Below, in pieces: positions 1 through 5,088 of a DNA stretch of 5,485 nucleotides (position 1 is its first letter; each line of letters begins with the position of its first letter). The stretch is from an uncultured Nitrospira sp. (GTDB lineage: Bacteria; Nitrospirota; Nitrospiria; Nitrospirales; Nitrospiraceae): assembly GCA_946479785.1 (NCBI GenBank), contig CAMLHQ010000134.1:1-5485 (forward strand), written 5' to 3'. Under the pieces are notes generated by a model. The model saw only the letters and a list, made by a program, of their open reading frames with translations. It was not told the origin of the DNA and did no database searches. The translations under genes were made by a program, and so were the position numbers.

Positions 1-636
1 ACTACAAAAGTATTATTGGTCGATGATCATCCGCTCGTCCTTGAAAGCATTCGACAGCTTCTTGAACCCTATTTCACCATCGTCGGATCCGTCCAAGACT
101 CCGGAGACATCATCAGCTATGCCTTGGAATATCGGCCGGACGTCATCCTGTTGGACGCGTGCATGCCGGGTTTGAGCGGGTTCGCGGCGACCAAGCAGTT
201 GAAAAAGGTTCTTCCCACCGTAAAGGTGATACTCGTCACCATGCTAACGGAAGCGATTTCAATCAGCGAGGCGTTTCGAGCTGGGGCCAGCGGGTATGTG
301 TTGAAACAGTCGGCCTCGGACGAACTGCGCGCAGCGATTGACAGCGTGCTCGCCAACAAACGGTTTCTCTCCAAGAAAATCGACCCGGAGGTGCGGGAGG
401 CGGTGGAACACGAGTGGTTTAGGCCTGAGGGCTATTCCAGCGATCTCACCGGCCGCCAACGAGAAATCTTGGTCCTATTGGCGGAAGGCCGGACAACCAG
501 GCATATCGCGCAGCAACTTAACATTTCGATGAAGACAGTGGAATTCCACAAGGCCAACATCACCCGCAAGCTGGGCGTTCACACGACCTCGGATCTCATT
601 AAGTTCGCCTTGGCGCAGGGAATCACGACTCTCTGA
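1..636 (+). CDS. NarL/FixJ-family response regulator, 5' end cut by window edge
   Basis: DNA-binding response regulator of a two-component system, probably a cytoplasmic transcription factor activated by phosphorylation. The reading frame is open from base 1, and 211 residues are visible. The receiver domain covers about residues 3-118: acidic pair D8-D9 in VLLVDDH, phospho-acceptor D52 in ILLDACMPG, the conserved Thr in VILVTM, and the conserved Lys in GYVLKQSA. A linker leads to a LuxR-type helix-turn-helix, from LTGRQREILVLLAEG through SMKTVEFHKANI to the C-terminus. Normal NarL-family length is about 205-220, so only a few residues are missing. The TTG at 16 lies inside the first receiver beta strand and is not the start. 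The stop is 4 bases from the stop of the opposing paralogue, leaving no room for a private terminator. Target genes and cognate kinase are not visible. Confidence 0.95.
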   Translation, partial: TTKVLLVDDHPLVLESIRQLLEPYFTIVGSVQDSGDIISYALEYRPDVILLDACMPGLSGFAATKQLKKVLPTVKVILVTMLTEAISISEAFRAGASGYVLKQSASDELRAAIDSVLANKRFLSKKIDPEVREAVEHEWFRPEGYSSDLTGRQREILVLLAEGRTTRHIAQQLNISMKTVEFHKANITRKLGVHTTSDLIKFALAQGITTL

Positions 637-640
637 GCTG

Positions 641-1306
641 TCAGTGAATCGAAGTCAATCCTGCCGCGATCGCATACTTCGTCAATTCCGCCGCCGTCCG
701 TAGCCGCAGTTCCTTCATGATTCGCGTCTTGTGAAATTCGACTGTCTTGACCGAGACATTCAAAATCGAGGCGATTTCCTTCGTGGCCTTTCCCTCGGCC
801 ACCAGTTGCAGCACTTCGCGCTGGCGCGAGCTCAGCGTCTGCGCGAAGCCGACTTTCCCATCTCCCGGCACGGATGGGGTCGACGGGTTGACCGCCTGAT
901 CTACCAAGCTCTGCGCCACCATCGGTGATACGAAAGTCCGGCCTTTGATCACCTCTCGAATTGCCTGGACCAATTCGGAACCGACCGATTGTTTCAACAC
1001 ATATCCTGAGACGCCGACGCGGAAGGCCTGCGTGACGAAGTTCGGTTCTGAATGCATCGTAAGCACGATGATCTTCAGGTTCGGATTGTTCTTTTTCAGC
1101 TGCTGTGATGCATCCAGCCCGTTTAAGAGCGGCAGGGAAATATCAACGACGACGATATCCGGTTGCAACTTGGCCGCCGCGGTCACGAGTGAACGTCCGT
1201 CCGCAACGATACCAACCAGTTCAAATTCAGGCTCGAGCAGTTTCTGAATACCTTCTGCTACGAGCACGTGATCGTCAGCCAGCAGGATGCGAAATGTATC
1301 CGACAT
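641..1306 (-). CDS. NarL/FixJ-family response regulator
   Basis: Second two-component response regulator, 221 residues, convergent with the first and clearly paralogous to it: both carry LLEP near the N-terminus, SGYVLKQS, and KTVEFHK in the recognition region. Receiver domain at residues 4-120: D11-D12 acidic pair, phospho-acceptor D55 in IVVVDISLP, T83 in IIVLTM, K105 in GYVLKQS. After a Pro/Ser/Gly-rich linker comes a LuxR-type helix-turn-helix (LSSRQREVLQLVAEG to KTVEFHKTRI). The ATG at 1306 was chosen because MSDTFRILLADDH places the receiver domain at the usual distance and a GAGGGG ribosome binding site sits 7 bases upstream. An in-frame start at 1345 would only add a non-conserved extension. 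The upstream region contains a candidate promoter and an inverted repeat that could serve autoregulation (inference). All phosphorylation residues are present, so it should be functional. Confidence 0.95.
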   Translation of the reverse strand: MSDTFRILLADDHVLVAEGIQKLLEPEFELVGIVADGRSLVTAAAKLQPDIVVVDISLPLLNGLDASQQLKKNNPNLKIIVLTMHSEPNFVTQAFRVGVSGYVLKQSVGSELVQAIREVIKGRTFVSPMVAQSLVDQAVNPSTPSVPGDGKVGFAQTLSSRQREVLQLVAEGKATKEIASILNVSVKTVEFHKTRIMKELRLRTAAELTKYAIAAGLTSIH

Positions 1307-1313
1307 AGGTATA

Positions 1314-1319
1314 CCCCTC
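1314..1319 (-). promoter_or_regulatory. Ribosome binding site fixing the start at 1306
   Basis: GAGGGG on the minus strand, 7 bases before the ATG at 1306. It supports this start over the in-frame codon at 1345. The adjoining GGTATACC (1308-1315) is a perfect 8-base palindrome overlapping this site. Confidence 0.75.
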
Positions 1320-1368
1320 GCGATGACCAGGTACAGAGACTGCAAAATGCATGCTGGTAGACTAAAGA

Positions 1369-1398
1369 AGTGTACTCGCCTTTGACGGTCCGACTCAA
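1369..1398 (-). promoter_or_regulatory. Candidate sigma70-like promoter for the minus-strand regulator
   Basis: On the minus strand TTGAGT (1393-1398) and TACACT (1369-1374) are separated by 18 bases. Each matches 4 of 6 consensus positions. This would start transcription near 1362 and give a leader of roughly 55 bases. It is a weak match called by eye. Confidence 0.35.
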
Positions 1399-1430
1399 GA
1401 GGATGTCCGAGTTAGAAGAAACCCTGTTAG

Positions 1431-1446
1431 CTAGGGGGCGCCCTAG
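1431..1446. promoter_or_regulatory. Operator-like inverted repeat upstream of the regulator gene
   Basis: CTAGGG-GGCG-CCCTAG is a perfect 6-base inverted repeat with a 4-base spacer. It extends to AGCTAGGG/CCCTAGTT with one mismatch. It lies about 75 bases upstream of the predicted transcription start of the minus-strand regulator. LuxR-type helix-turn-helix dimers commonly bind short inverted repeats, so an autoregulatory or partner-regulator site is possible (inference). Confidence 0.45.
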
Positions 1447-1487
1447 TTGCACGCTCCAACAGCCGACTGAACGCTGAATGACAGAGC

Positions 1488-1640
1488 GCACTCGACCGAT
1501 CTCGCCAACGGGTGCGCGATGATGTGTCGGCCGCGCCGCTGCCGGCCGCGCCGCGCTGCTGAGAGCCGAAGCCCCGATTGGCGTATTGGTGTGTTCAACG
1601 GGACGGATCTGTTTGTTCTAGGAATTCCGCAAAAATATCC
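1488..1640 (+). pseudogene. ackA: Acetate kinase C-terminal remnant
   Basis: No single frame is open, but three frames read in succession resemble the C-terminal end of acetate kinase, the enzyme that makes ATP and acetate from acetyl phosphate. About 1488-1538 gives ALDRSRQRVRDDVSAA, like the family's LDpxrN region. About 1556-1600 gives LLRAEAPIGVLVCST, like the strand before the conserved PTDEEL motif. After a shift, 1601-1640 gives a degraded TDxxLxxARxSAKI end: the bases read as TDLF in one frame and SRNSAKI in the next. In-frame stops occur at 1559-1561 and 1619-1621, depending on frame. Roughly 50 of about 400 residues remain. The neighbouring phosphoketolase remnant strengthens the call, since the two genes are commonly paired. 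It is less certain than that neighbour, because the match rests on short motifs joined across frameshifts. Confidence 0.5.
1528..1557. repeat. 15-base GC-rich tandem duplication
   Basis: CGGCCGCGCCG occurs at 1528-1538 and again at 1543-1553, a period of 15 bases, with partial agreement in the remaining four. It sits inside the acetate kinase remnant and could be a slippage product acquired during decay. Similar C/G-rich strings can also arise from alanine/arginine codons. Confidence 0.6.
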
Positions 1641-1681
1641 TCGTGGTCTCGACGGGTCGCGCGTCCAGCATTTCGTCTAAA

Positions 1682-1886
1682 AAGTTTTATGAAGAACCGT
1701 TGTAGCCGCTATCATCTTGTCATCCAGACTGCGCACAAAATAGCGACACCATCCGGCAGAAGCGGCGCGGGGCTGAAGCGCTGATTATCCGCTACAGACG
1801 CTGTCTCGCCGACCATCGCTGCTTTATCGACCAACACGGTATGGATCCTTCTGAGATTACCGAAATGGAAGTGGCCAGCTTCTTAA
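1682..1886 (+). pseudogene. xfp: Phosphoketolase C-terminal remnant with frameshifts
   Basis: This is the tail of a xylulose-5-phosphate/fructose-6-phosphate phosphoketolase, a thiamine-diphosphate enzyme that cleaves sugar phosphates to acetyl phosphate. Reading across frames gives, in order: FMKNRCSRYHLVIQTAHKI (about 1686-1742), like the family's VLNxxxRyhLv segment; a Gly/Ala-rich linker (about 1743-1780); then, after a shift, IIRYRRCLADHRCFIDQHG and MDPSEITE (about 1784-1864), matching the conserved HxxYIxxHGxDmPEI segment. One extra A at about 1865 shifts the frame again to WKWPAS and TAA (1866-1886), the family's typical W-x-W ending. Without that extra base the frame runs on to 1924. 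About 65 of about 800 residues survive and no start exists, so this is a relic. The exact lesion sites cannot be fixed without an intact relative. Confidence 0.82.
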
Positions 1887-2003
1887 GAACGATGGAAAAC
1901 CGTTTGCCCGCAACACAAAATTAACGCTCACAACTCAAAACTCCACTTTTCTTCTCGGTGCAAGGGTGATCCCGCGCCATTGTCTCCATCAAAATGCCCT
2001 GTG

Positions 2004-2058
2004 CGGGACAAGCTGTCTTTCAAAGCCTAATTTTGGGACAGCTTGTCCTGAATTTTTT
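2004..2058 (+). terminator. Strong hairpin with T run, probable intrinsic terminator
   Basis: GGACAAGCTGTC (2006-2017) and GACAGCTTGTCC (2037-2048) are perfect 12-base inverted repeats around a 19-base loop. In RNA the stem can extend by a G-U and a C-G pair (2004-2005 with 2049-2050). A run of six T (2053-2058) follows after two A. This fits an intrinsic terminator for + strand transcription coming from the ackA/xfp relic. Each arm also contains its own short dyad (GGACA-N3-TGTC), so a protein-binding role is an alternative. Confidence 0.65.
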
Positions 2059-2196
2059 CGTCTCATCTGGCAGCAACCCTTGAAAACCTCCAGATTGCTC
2101 CCTCGACAAGATCGGTGCGGTTCTTGCTGAAGCACGGCAACGCGCCTGTCATTCAGTGAAGCGAGACGTTCTCTCTGCTGCGCTGACGACCATTCA

Positions 2197-2232
2197 CCCA
2201 CGGGGGGCGCTCCGCTGCTGCGGAGCCGTGGG
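2197..2232 (+). promoter_or_regulatory. GC-rich hairpin in the leader of the propeller gene
   Basis: GCTCCGC (2209-2215) pairs with GCGGAGC (2220-2226) around a TGCT loop. An outer CCCACG (2197-2202) pairs with CGTGGG (2227-2232), leaving a six-base bulge on the left side. It ends 12 bases before the AAGGAG ribosome binding site. It could be a leader structure affecting translation or mRNA stability, or part of an upstream terminator, although the T run is poor. Confidence 0.45.
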
Positions 2233-2244
2233 GTCTGTTACAGA

Positions 2245-2250
2245 AAGGAG
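2245..2250 (+). promoter_or_regulatory. Ribosome binding site of the propeller gene
   Basis: AAGGAG with a 9-base spacer to the ATG at 2260. It is a near-consensus Shine-Dalgarno sequence and supports that start. Confidence 0.8.
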
Positions 2251-2259
2251 ACCGTCATC

Positions 2260-3444
2260 ATGAGCCGCGCAACCGTTCTGACCACAGCTCAATCGCTTCA
2301 GAAGTCATTCCGGCGTGTACTGTCGATCCTTGCGATCGCGCCGTTGCTCATCTTCGTCGCTTGCAGCAGCGGAGGCGACAGCGGCGGAGGAGGCCCCACG
2401 CCGGGTAACAATGCTGGCGCAGGCAATCAATTTGCCTATGTGATTGCTTCTGGTGCCGACCAAATTCAGGCCTATCATGTAGACGGAAACGGGAATATGA
2501 CCACCATTGGCAATCCTATTGCCACGGGCGCATTTCCTCACCACGTAGACGTGGATCCTTCGAGCCGGTTCGTCTACGTGTCGAACCATAACTCGACTTT
2601 TTTGTCCGGTTGGCGAATCAGCCCAGATGGGAGCCTCGCCGCGATGAATGTGGCAGCCGGATCCCCGGTTACCGGAGCTGATCCAACGGAAAATGAACCC
2701 CATTCTTCGGTGGTGGATCAGTCTAGCCAATTCCTGTATGTCGTGGCCGGTACAGGGGCCAGCACCCTCAGGGCGTATAAACTCGACAACACGGGCATGC
2801 CGACATTCATTCAGAATCCCATCCCCCAGAGTTTCCCTGTCGGGACGCATGCGCACAACATTACCATCTCGCCAAACAATAGGTTTCTCTATGTGGCCTG
2901 CGAAGACTCAAACGAGGTCCGTGCGTTCAGCCGGGATACGAGTACCGGCGTGTTGACGGCTGCGGGGACGGTAGGGGGACTAACCGGTGCAACAGCGGTC
3001 CGGGTGGACCCACAGAACAATTTCCTCTACGCGGCCCACCTCAATGCGGTAGATGTGTTCGCAATCCAGGGCGATGGCTCTTTGAAAGTACCCGGGAGCT
3101 CGTTCTCTACCAACACCAACGGGACCGGGAGCGGGCCTCATTCCATGGTCATACATCCCAACGGACAAACGTTGTACACAGGGAATCTGAATTCTGCTAC
3201 GATCGGCGTCTTCCGCGTAGATGCCGGCACAGGCTCGCTCACTGAAATTCAGGTACCGAATCCTAAGACCGGTACGGATCCCAACTATATTGTCGTCCAC
3301 CCGAATCAGCAATTCGTGTACACCGCTGACGCCGTATCCAATCAATTGTCCCGATTCACCCATAACGCAGATGGAACACTCGCGGCCAACGGTGTAATCC
3401 CAGACGGGCTGGGTGCCAATGGGATTGCGATGACGAATTTCTAA
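2260..3444 (+). CDS. Lipoprotein with seven-bladed lactonase/YVTN-type beta-propeller
   Basis: Exported 394-residue protein. Residues about 18-34 form a basic and hydrophobic signal sequence ending in IFVAC, a lipobox with Cys35 as the lipidated residue. Ser at +2 would favour outer-membrane sorting by the E. coli rule. A Gly/Ser/Pro-rich linker (36-57) leads to the propeller (58 to the end). Seven F-x-Y-type strands mark the blades: FAYVIAS, RFVYVSN, QFLYVVA, RFLYVAC, NFLYAAH, QTLYTGN and QFVYTAD, mostly preceded by PHxxxxxP-like turns and followed by xxxxFxxDxxGxL strands. This is the pattern of the lactonase family related to 6-phosphogluconolactonase (Pgl/YbhE type) and YVTN repeat proteins. 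Family members include enzymes and binding scaffolds. A lipid-anchored envelope protein is unlikely to be the cytoplasmic pentose-phosphate enzyme, so substrate or ligand is unknown. It appears to be transcribed alone. Confidence 0.9.
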   Translation: MSRATVLTTAQSLQKSFRRVLSILAIAPLLIFVACSSGGDSGGGGPTPGNNAGAGNQFAYVIASGADQIQAYHVDGNGNMTTIGNPIATGAFPHHVDVDPSSRFVYVSNHNSTFLSGWRISPDGSLAAMNVAAGSPVTGADPTENEPHSSVVDQSSQFLYVVAGTGASTLRAYKLDNTGMPTFIQNPIPQSFPVGTHAHNITISPNNRFLYVACEDSNEVRAFSRDTSTGVLTAAGTVGGLTGATAVRVDPQNNFLYAAHLNAVDVFAIQGDGSLKVPGSSFSTNTNGTGSGPHSMVIHPNGQTLYTGNLNSATIGVFRVDAGTGSLTEIQVPNPKTGTDPNYIVVHPNQQFVYTADAVSNQLSRFTHNADGTLAANGVIPDGLGANGIAMTNF

Positions 3445-3455
3445 CTGCTCTACAC

Positions 3456-3489
3456 CCGCTTCACCCTCTCGTAAGGGAGAGTGAAGCGG
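3456..3489 (+). terminator. Hairpin after the propeller gene, possible terminator
   Basis: CCGCTTCAC (3456-3464) pairs with GTGAAGCGG (3481-3489). TCTC/GAGA extends the stem inward past a two-base bulge. It starts 12 bases after the stop codon. No T run follows, so it may act as an mRNA 3'-end stabiliser, a Rho-assisted terminator or a dispersed palindromic repeat rather than a classical intrinsic terminator. Confidence 0.45.
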
Positions 3490-3490
3490 A

Positions 3491-3514
3491 GCTCGGCGAA
3501 AGTTCCGGCCGAGC
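3491..3514. repeat. Second short inverted repeat downstream of the propeller gene
   Basis: GCTCGGC (3491-3497) and GCCGAGC (3508-3514) form a perfect 7-base inverted repeat with a 10-base loop, immediately after the larger hairpin. Together they make a double stem-loop. There is no T run. Confidence 0.4.
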
Positions 3515-4070
3515 AACGCGCCGAGAGAGAAATTCGGGGGCAGAAGAAGTCCGGGAGACGTGATCTATGGAACCATTCGACGGTGACTGTTTCTTGGGAC
3601 CTAAAAGCAGAGCGGTTTCACGAAGGACTTACCGGACACTGGCTCGCTGGCGGCTAGCTTGGTCTCCACGAATTGATCCTGGGGCCAATTCAGATCGGGA
3701 CTTATTCGGTCTTCACCCGGCCACTAGACTGGGTCGAGCGCGAACAGCCTGGAGCATGGCGCATCCCATATTTTGTCATGCTGTTTCGACGGATCTTTCT
3801 ACGGATCTTTCTAATGGTCTAGGGTCAACCACTTCTGTTCCTCGCTGCTGATTGCCAGATTGCGGGAGCAGAACGTGGTATCGGCCTACCATTCTCACCA
3901 TCAACGGCGGTTCTTTCAGCATCCGATCCTCGCTATCCGGAACGGACGGGTCGCCGGATTCCTTGGCGAGCGTCAAGATGTCGCCCTCGCCACCATGGAG
4001 CGAACGAACAAAGAGAAGCCGGGTACATGCTAGTCGTGGTCGTGGCCCCTCACGACGAGTCAACGAGCTG
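3515..4070. other. Region without a defensible gene, probably decayed coding DNA
   Basis: Several open frames overlap and none is clearly real. On + there is an ATG frame 3567-3851 (94 residues, GGGAG 9 bases upstream, no recognisable domain). A second + frame, about 3673-3822, contains IQIGTYSVFTRPLDWVERE and ends in a basic hydrophobic stretch. A third, 3815-4033, has no upstream start and contains LREQNVVSAYHSHHQRRFF. On - a frame runs 4081-3776 from a TTG overlapping the end of the proline-rich protein gene. It contains DILTLAKESGDPSVP and is codon-aligned with the third + frame, so both look coding-like. I recognise no family. The pattern of plausible stretches broken by stops and frame changes suggests remnants of one or more genes, but strand and identity are undecided. 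Confidence 0.4.
3789..3812. repeat. 12-base perfect tandem duplication
   Basis: ACGGATCTTTCT occurs twice in direct succession (3789-3800 and 3801-3812). The period is a multiple of three, so it does not shift a reading frame. It could be a simple slippage product. Confidence 0.85.
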
Positions 4071-4466
4071 TCAGCACGCAATGTTGATGGCCGGGTCGCA
4101 AAACAGTGGTCCGAGCGTGGGCGGTCTCATGTAATCGACGCTGGGATCATGAGCGCCAAGGGGGCTGTTTAACGCCGGACCTCCAGGCATACCAGGTAAA
4201 CCGCGGCCGGCGCCTTGGAAAATACTGCTTCGGCTTTGTGCCCTGGCATTCGGCTCCAGCTGAGTGGTAGTCGATGGGGTGAGAACATTGGCCGGGAGCC
4301 CGCTCGTGGGTGCCGAAGATGGCTGGATGGGTGAAATGGTGACTGGTGATTGAATCTGTGGAGTTTGTGGCGGGGGAGTGCCCGACAGAGTTTGGGCGTA
4401 GCCCATAGATATGGATATGCCGATTACTCCCACGAGCACAGCACAGATGCACATCCATCGCCACAT
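4071..4466 (-). CDS. Small proline-rich exported protein
   Basis: Hypothetical protein of 131 residues, family not recognised. It starts MWRWMC and has a hydrophobic signal segment (about residues 6-22) with a likely signal peptidase I site after GYA (residue 24). The mature part is rich in Pro, Ser, Thr and Gln (TPPPQTPQIQSPVTISPIQP) with low predicted order. It then changes to a Gly/Pro-rich stretch (GRGLPGMPGG) and ends in LFCDPAINIAC, where two cysteines spaced by seven residues include the last residue of the protein. A periplasmic or surface location is likely. No Shine-Dalgarno precedes the ATG at 4466. TATCAT, a -10-like box, lies about 10 bases upstream, so a very short leader is possible but speculative. 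It sits 75 bases downstream of another small exported protein gene on the same strand. Confidence 0.7.
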   Translation of the reverse strand: MWRWMCICAVLVGVIGISISMGYAQTLSGTPPPQTPQIQSPVTISPIQPSSAPTSGLPANVLTPSTTTQLEPNARAQSRSSIFQGAGRGLPGMPGGPALNSPLGAHDPSVDYMRPPTLGPLFCDPAINIAC

Positions 4467-4541
4467 AGGTGTTCATGATACCACATAGAAGTCTGCAGCT
4501 AGGGATGAAATTGCGATCCGCTTTGTAGAAGTTGTCCCAGT

Positions 4542-4910
4542 TTACTCCTTCGGGTTGGCCGGTGTTTTTGTAGCTTCTTTGACCGGTGGCTCGATCTTAA
4601 TCTGCGGACCCTGCACCTTCGGCAGAATCCCGGCACCGGGCTTTTCCAATAATCGTTCGTCGTTTGCGTTCCTGGGGAGATTCTGTCGAGAGTGCGGGTC
4701 GTCCGCCATAGCCGCTTGCTGAAGCGCTTTCTCTCCTGATGCGTTCTTCTGACCGGGGTCGTTGCTTAGTTGCTGTCCGGTGACCGGATCGGTCGCTTTG
4801 CCCATAGGATAACCCTCGTGCTTAGGTAACATGCTCGGATTAGCGGAAGCACACACAACGGCGAACATGATCATCACAATACTAAGTCCGATGTACGGGA
4901 AGGCTTGCAT
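4542..4910 (-). CDS. Small exported hypothetical protein
   Basis: Protein of 122 residues, family not recognised. The first 23 residues are a signal peptide: MQAFPYIGLSIVMIMFAVV followed by CASA and a likely cleavage before NPS. A Cys at residue 20 lacks a good lipobox, so a lipoprotein is unlikely. The mature protein is hydrophilic and probably disordered. It contains GYPMGKATDPVTGQQLSNDP, a Gln/Ala-rich middle, an Arg/Asn/Leu-rich segment and a Lys/Pro-rich tail (PPVKEATKTPANPKE). The ATG at 4910 is fixed by a perfect GGAGG five bases upstream and by the signal peptide. The frame is open to 5036, but that extension overlaps the proline-rich gene upstream in another frame and would bury the signal peptide. 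The start follows that gene's stop by 10 bases, suggesting translational coupling. Confidence 0.85.
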   Translation of the reverse strand: MQAFPYIGLSIVMIMFAVVCASANPSMLPKHEGYPMGKATDPVTGQQLSNDPGQKNASGEKALQQAAMADDPHSRQNLPRNANDERLLEKPGAGILPKVQGPQIKIEPPVKEATKTPANPKE

Positions 4911-4915
4911 GATGT

Positions 4916-4920
4916 CCTCC
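4916..4920 (-). promoter_or_regulatory. Ribosome binding site deciding the start at 4910
   Basis: GGAGG on the minus strand with a 5-base spacer to ATG, directly abutting the TAA of the upstream proline-rich gene. The geometry supports coupled translation of the two small genes. Confidence 0.85.
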
Positions 4921-5088
4921 TTAATCGGTCCGGGTATCACGGAGTTGTGGAATGGGCGGCCGTACCGGCGGAATCGGAGGAAGCGGTTGAGGATCTGGTA
5001 GCGGCGGCCGGGGTGGCGGAAACGGATCGGGATCATGCGGTGGATCCGGGTCCGGATTTGGTTGGGCCATTTCGAACGACCGCATCAT
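4921..5088 (-). CDS. 55-residue proline-rich protein
   Basis: A short gene below usual length cut-offs. It begins MMRSFEMAQP, followed by Asp/Pro repeats (NPDPDPPHDPDPFPPP) and Pro/Leu/Ile repeats (LPDPQPLPPIPP), and ends RDTRTD. About 22 of 55 residues are proline, spread in DP, PP and xPP units typical of an extended polyproline-like chain. There is no signal peptide or membrane segment. Starts are possible at 5088, 5085 or 5070. The first pair has GGTGAAG a few bases upstream, while the last has no ribosome binding site. Support for the gene: the frame stays proline-rich to its stop, the TAA abuts the GGAGG of the next gene, and the next gene starts 10 bases later. Function is unknown. The chief alternative is a low-complexity leader ORF that only couples translation of the downstream gene. 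Confidence 0.6.
   Translation of the reverse strand: MMRSFEMAQPNPDPDPPHDPDPFPPPRPPLPDPQPLPPIPPVRPPIPQLRDTRTD

Larger units (their letters stand above)
1925..2259. other. Intergenic region before the propeller gene
   Basis: No gene is supported here. The region holds the T-run hairpin at 2004-2058, the leader hairpin at 2197-2232 and the ribosome binding site at 2245-2250. A TTGAAA at 2080-2085 resembles a -35 box, but I see no acceptable -10 box at the right distance, so the promoter of the propeller gene is not identified. Confidence 0.6.

Noticed and set aside
16..636. TTG at 16 as the start of the first response regulator
   Set aside because: The frame is open to base 1 and the residues before it (TTKVL) belong to the first beta strand of the receiver domain, so the true start is outside the window.
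1307..1345. 13-residue N-terminal extension of the second response regulator
   Set aside because: It is non-conserved in character, lies across the GAGGGG ribosome binding site, and the receiver domain is already complete from 1306.
1578..1784. Intact 68-residue + strand gene
   Set aside because: Its content is explained as fragments of the acetate kinase and phosphoketolase remnants read in one of their frames. It has no ribosome binding site or independent domain.
2305..2856. Long minus-strand frame inside the propeller gene, and a similar one at 2980-3516
   Set aside because: Both are antisense shadows of a well-supported lipoprotein gene and show no domain, signal or start support.
3815..4033. 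Endonuclease/exonuclease/phosphatase-type fragment, suggested by LREQNVVSAYHSHH
   Set aside because: Only the SAYH-like segment fits. The flanking catalytic motifs (GDFN, PT-Y, HIDY, SDH) are absent in every frame I read, so the resemblance is probably chance.
4147..4476. Alternative minus-strand frame overlapping the 131-residue gene
   Set aside because: It lacks the signal peptide and ordered composition shift seen in the chosen frame and has no ribosome binding site.
4911..5036. N-terminal extension of the 122-residue exported protein
   Set aside because: It would bury the signal peptide, ignores the perfect GGAGG and overlaps the proline-rich gene in another frame.
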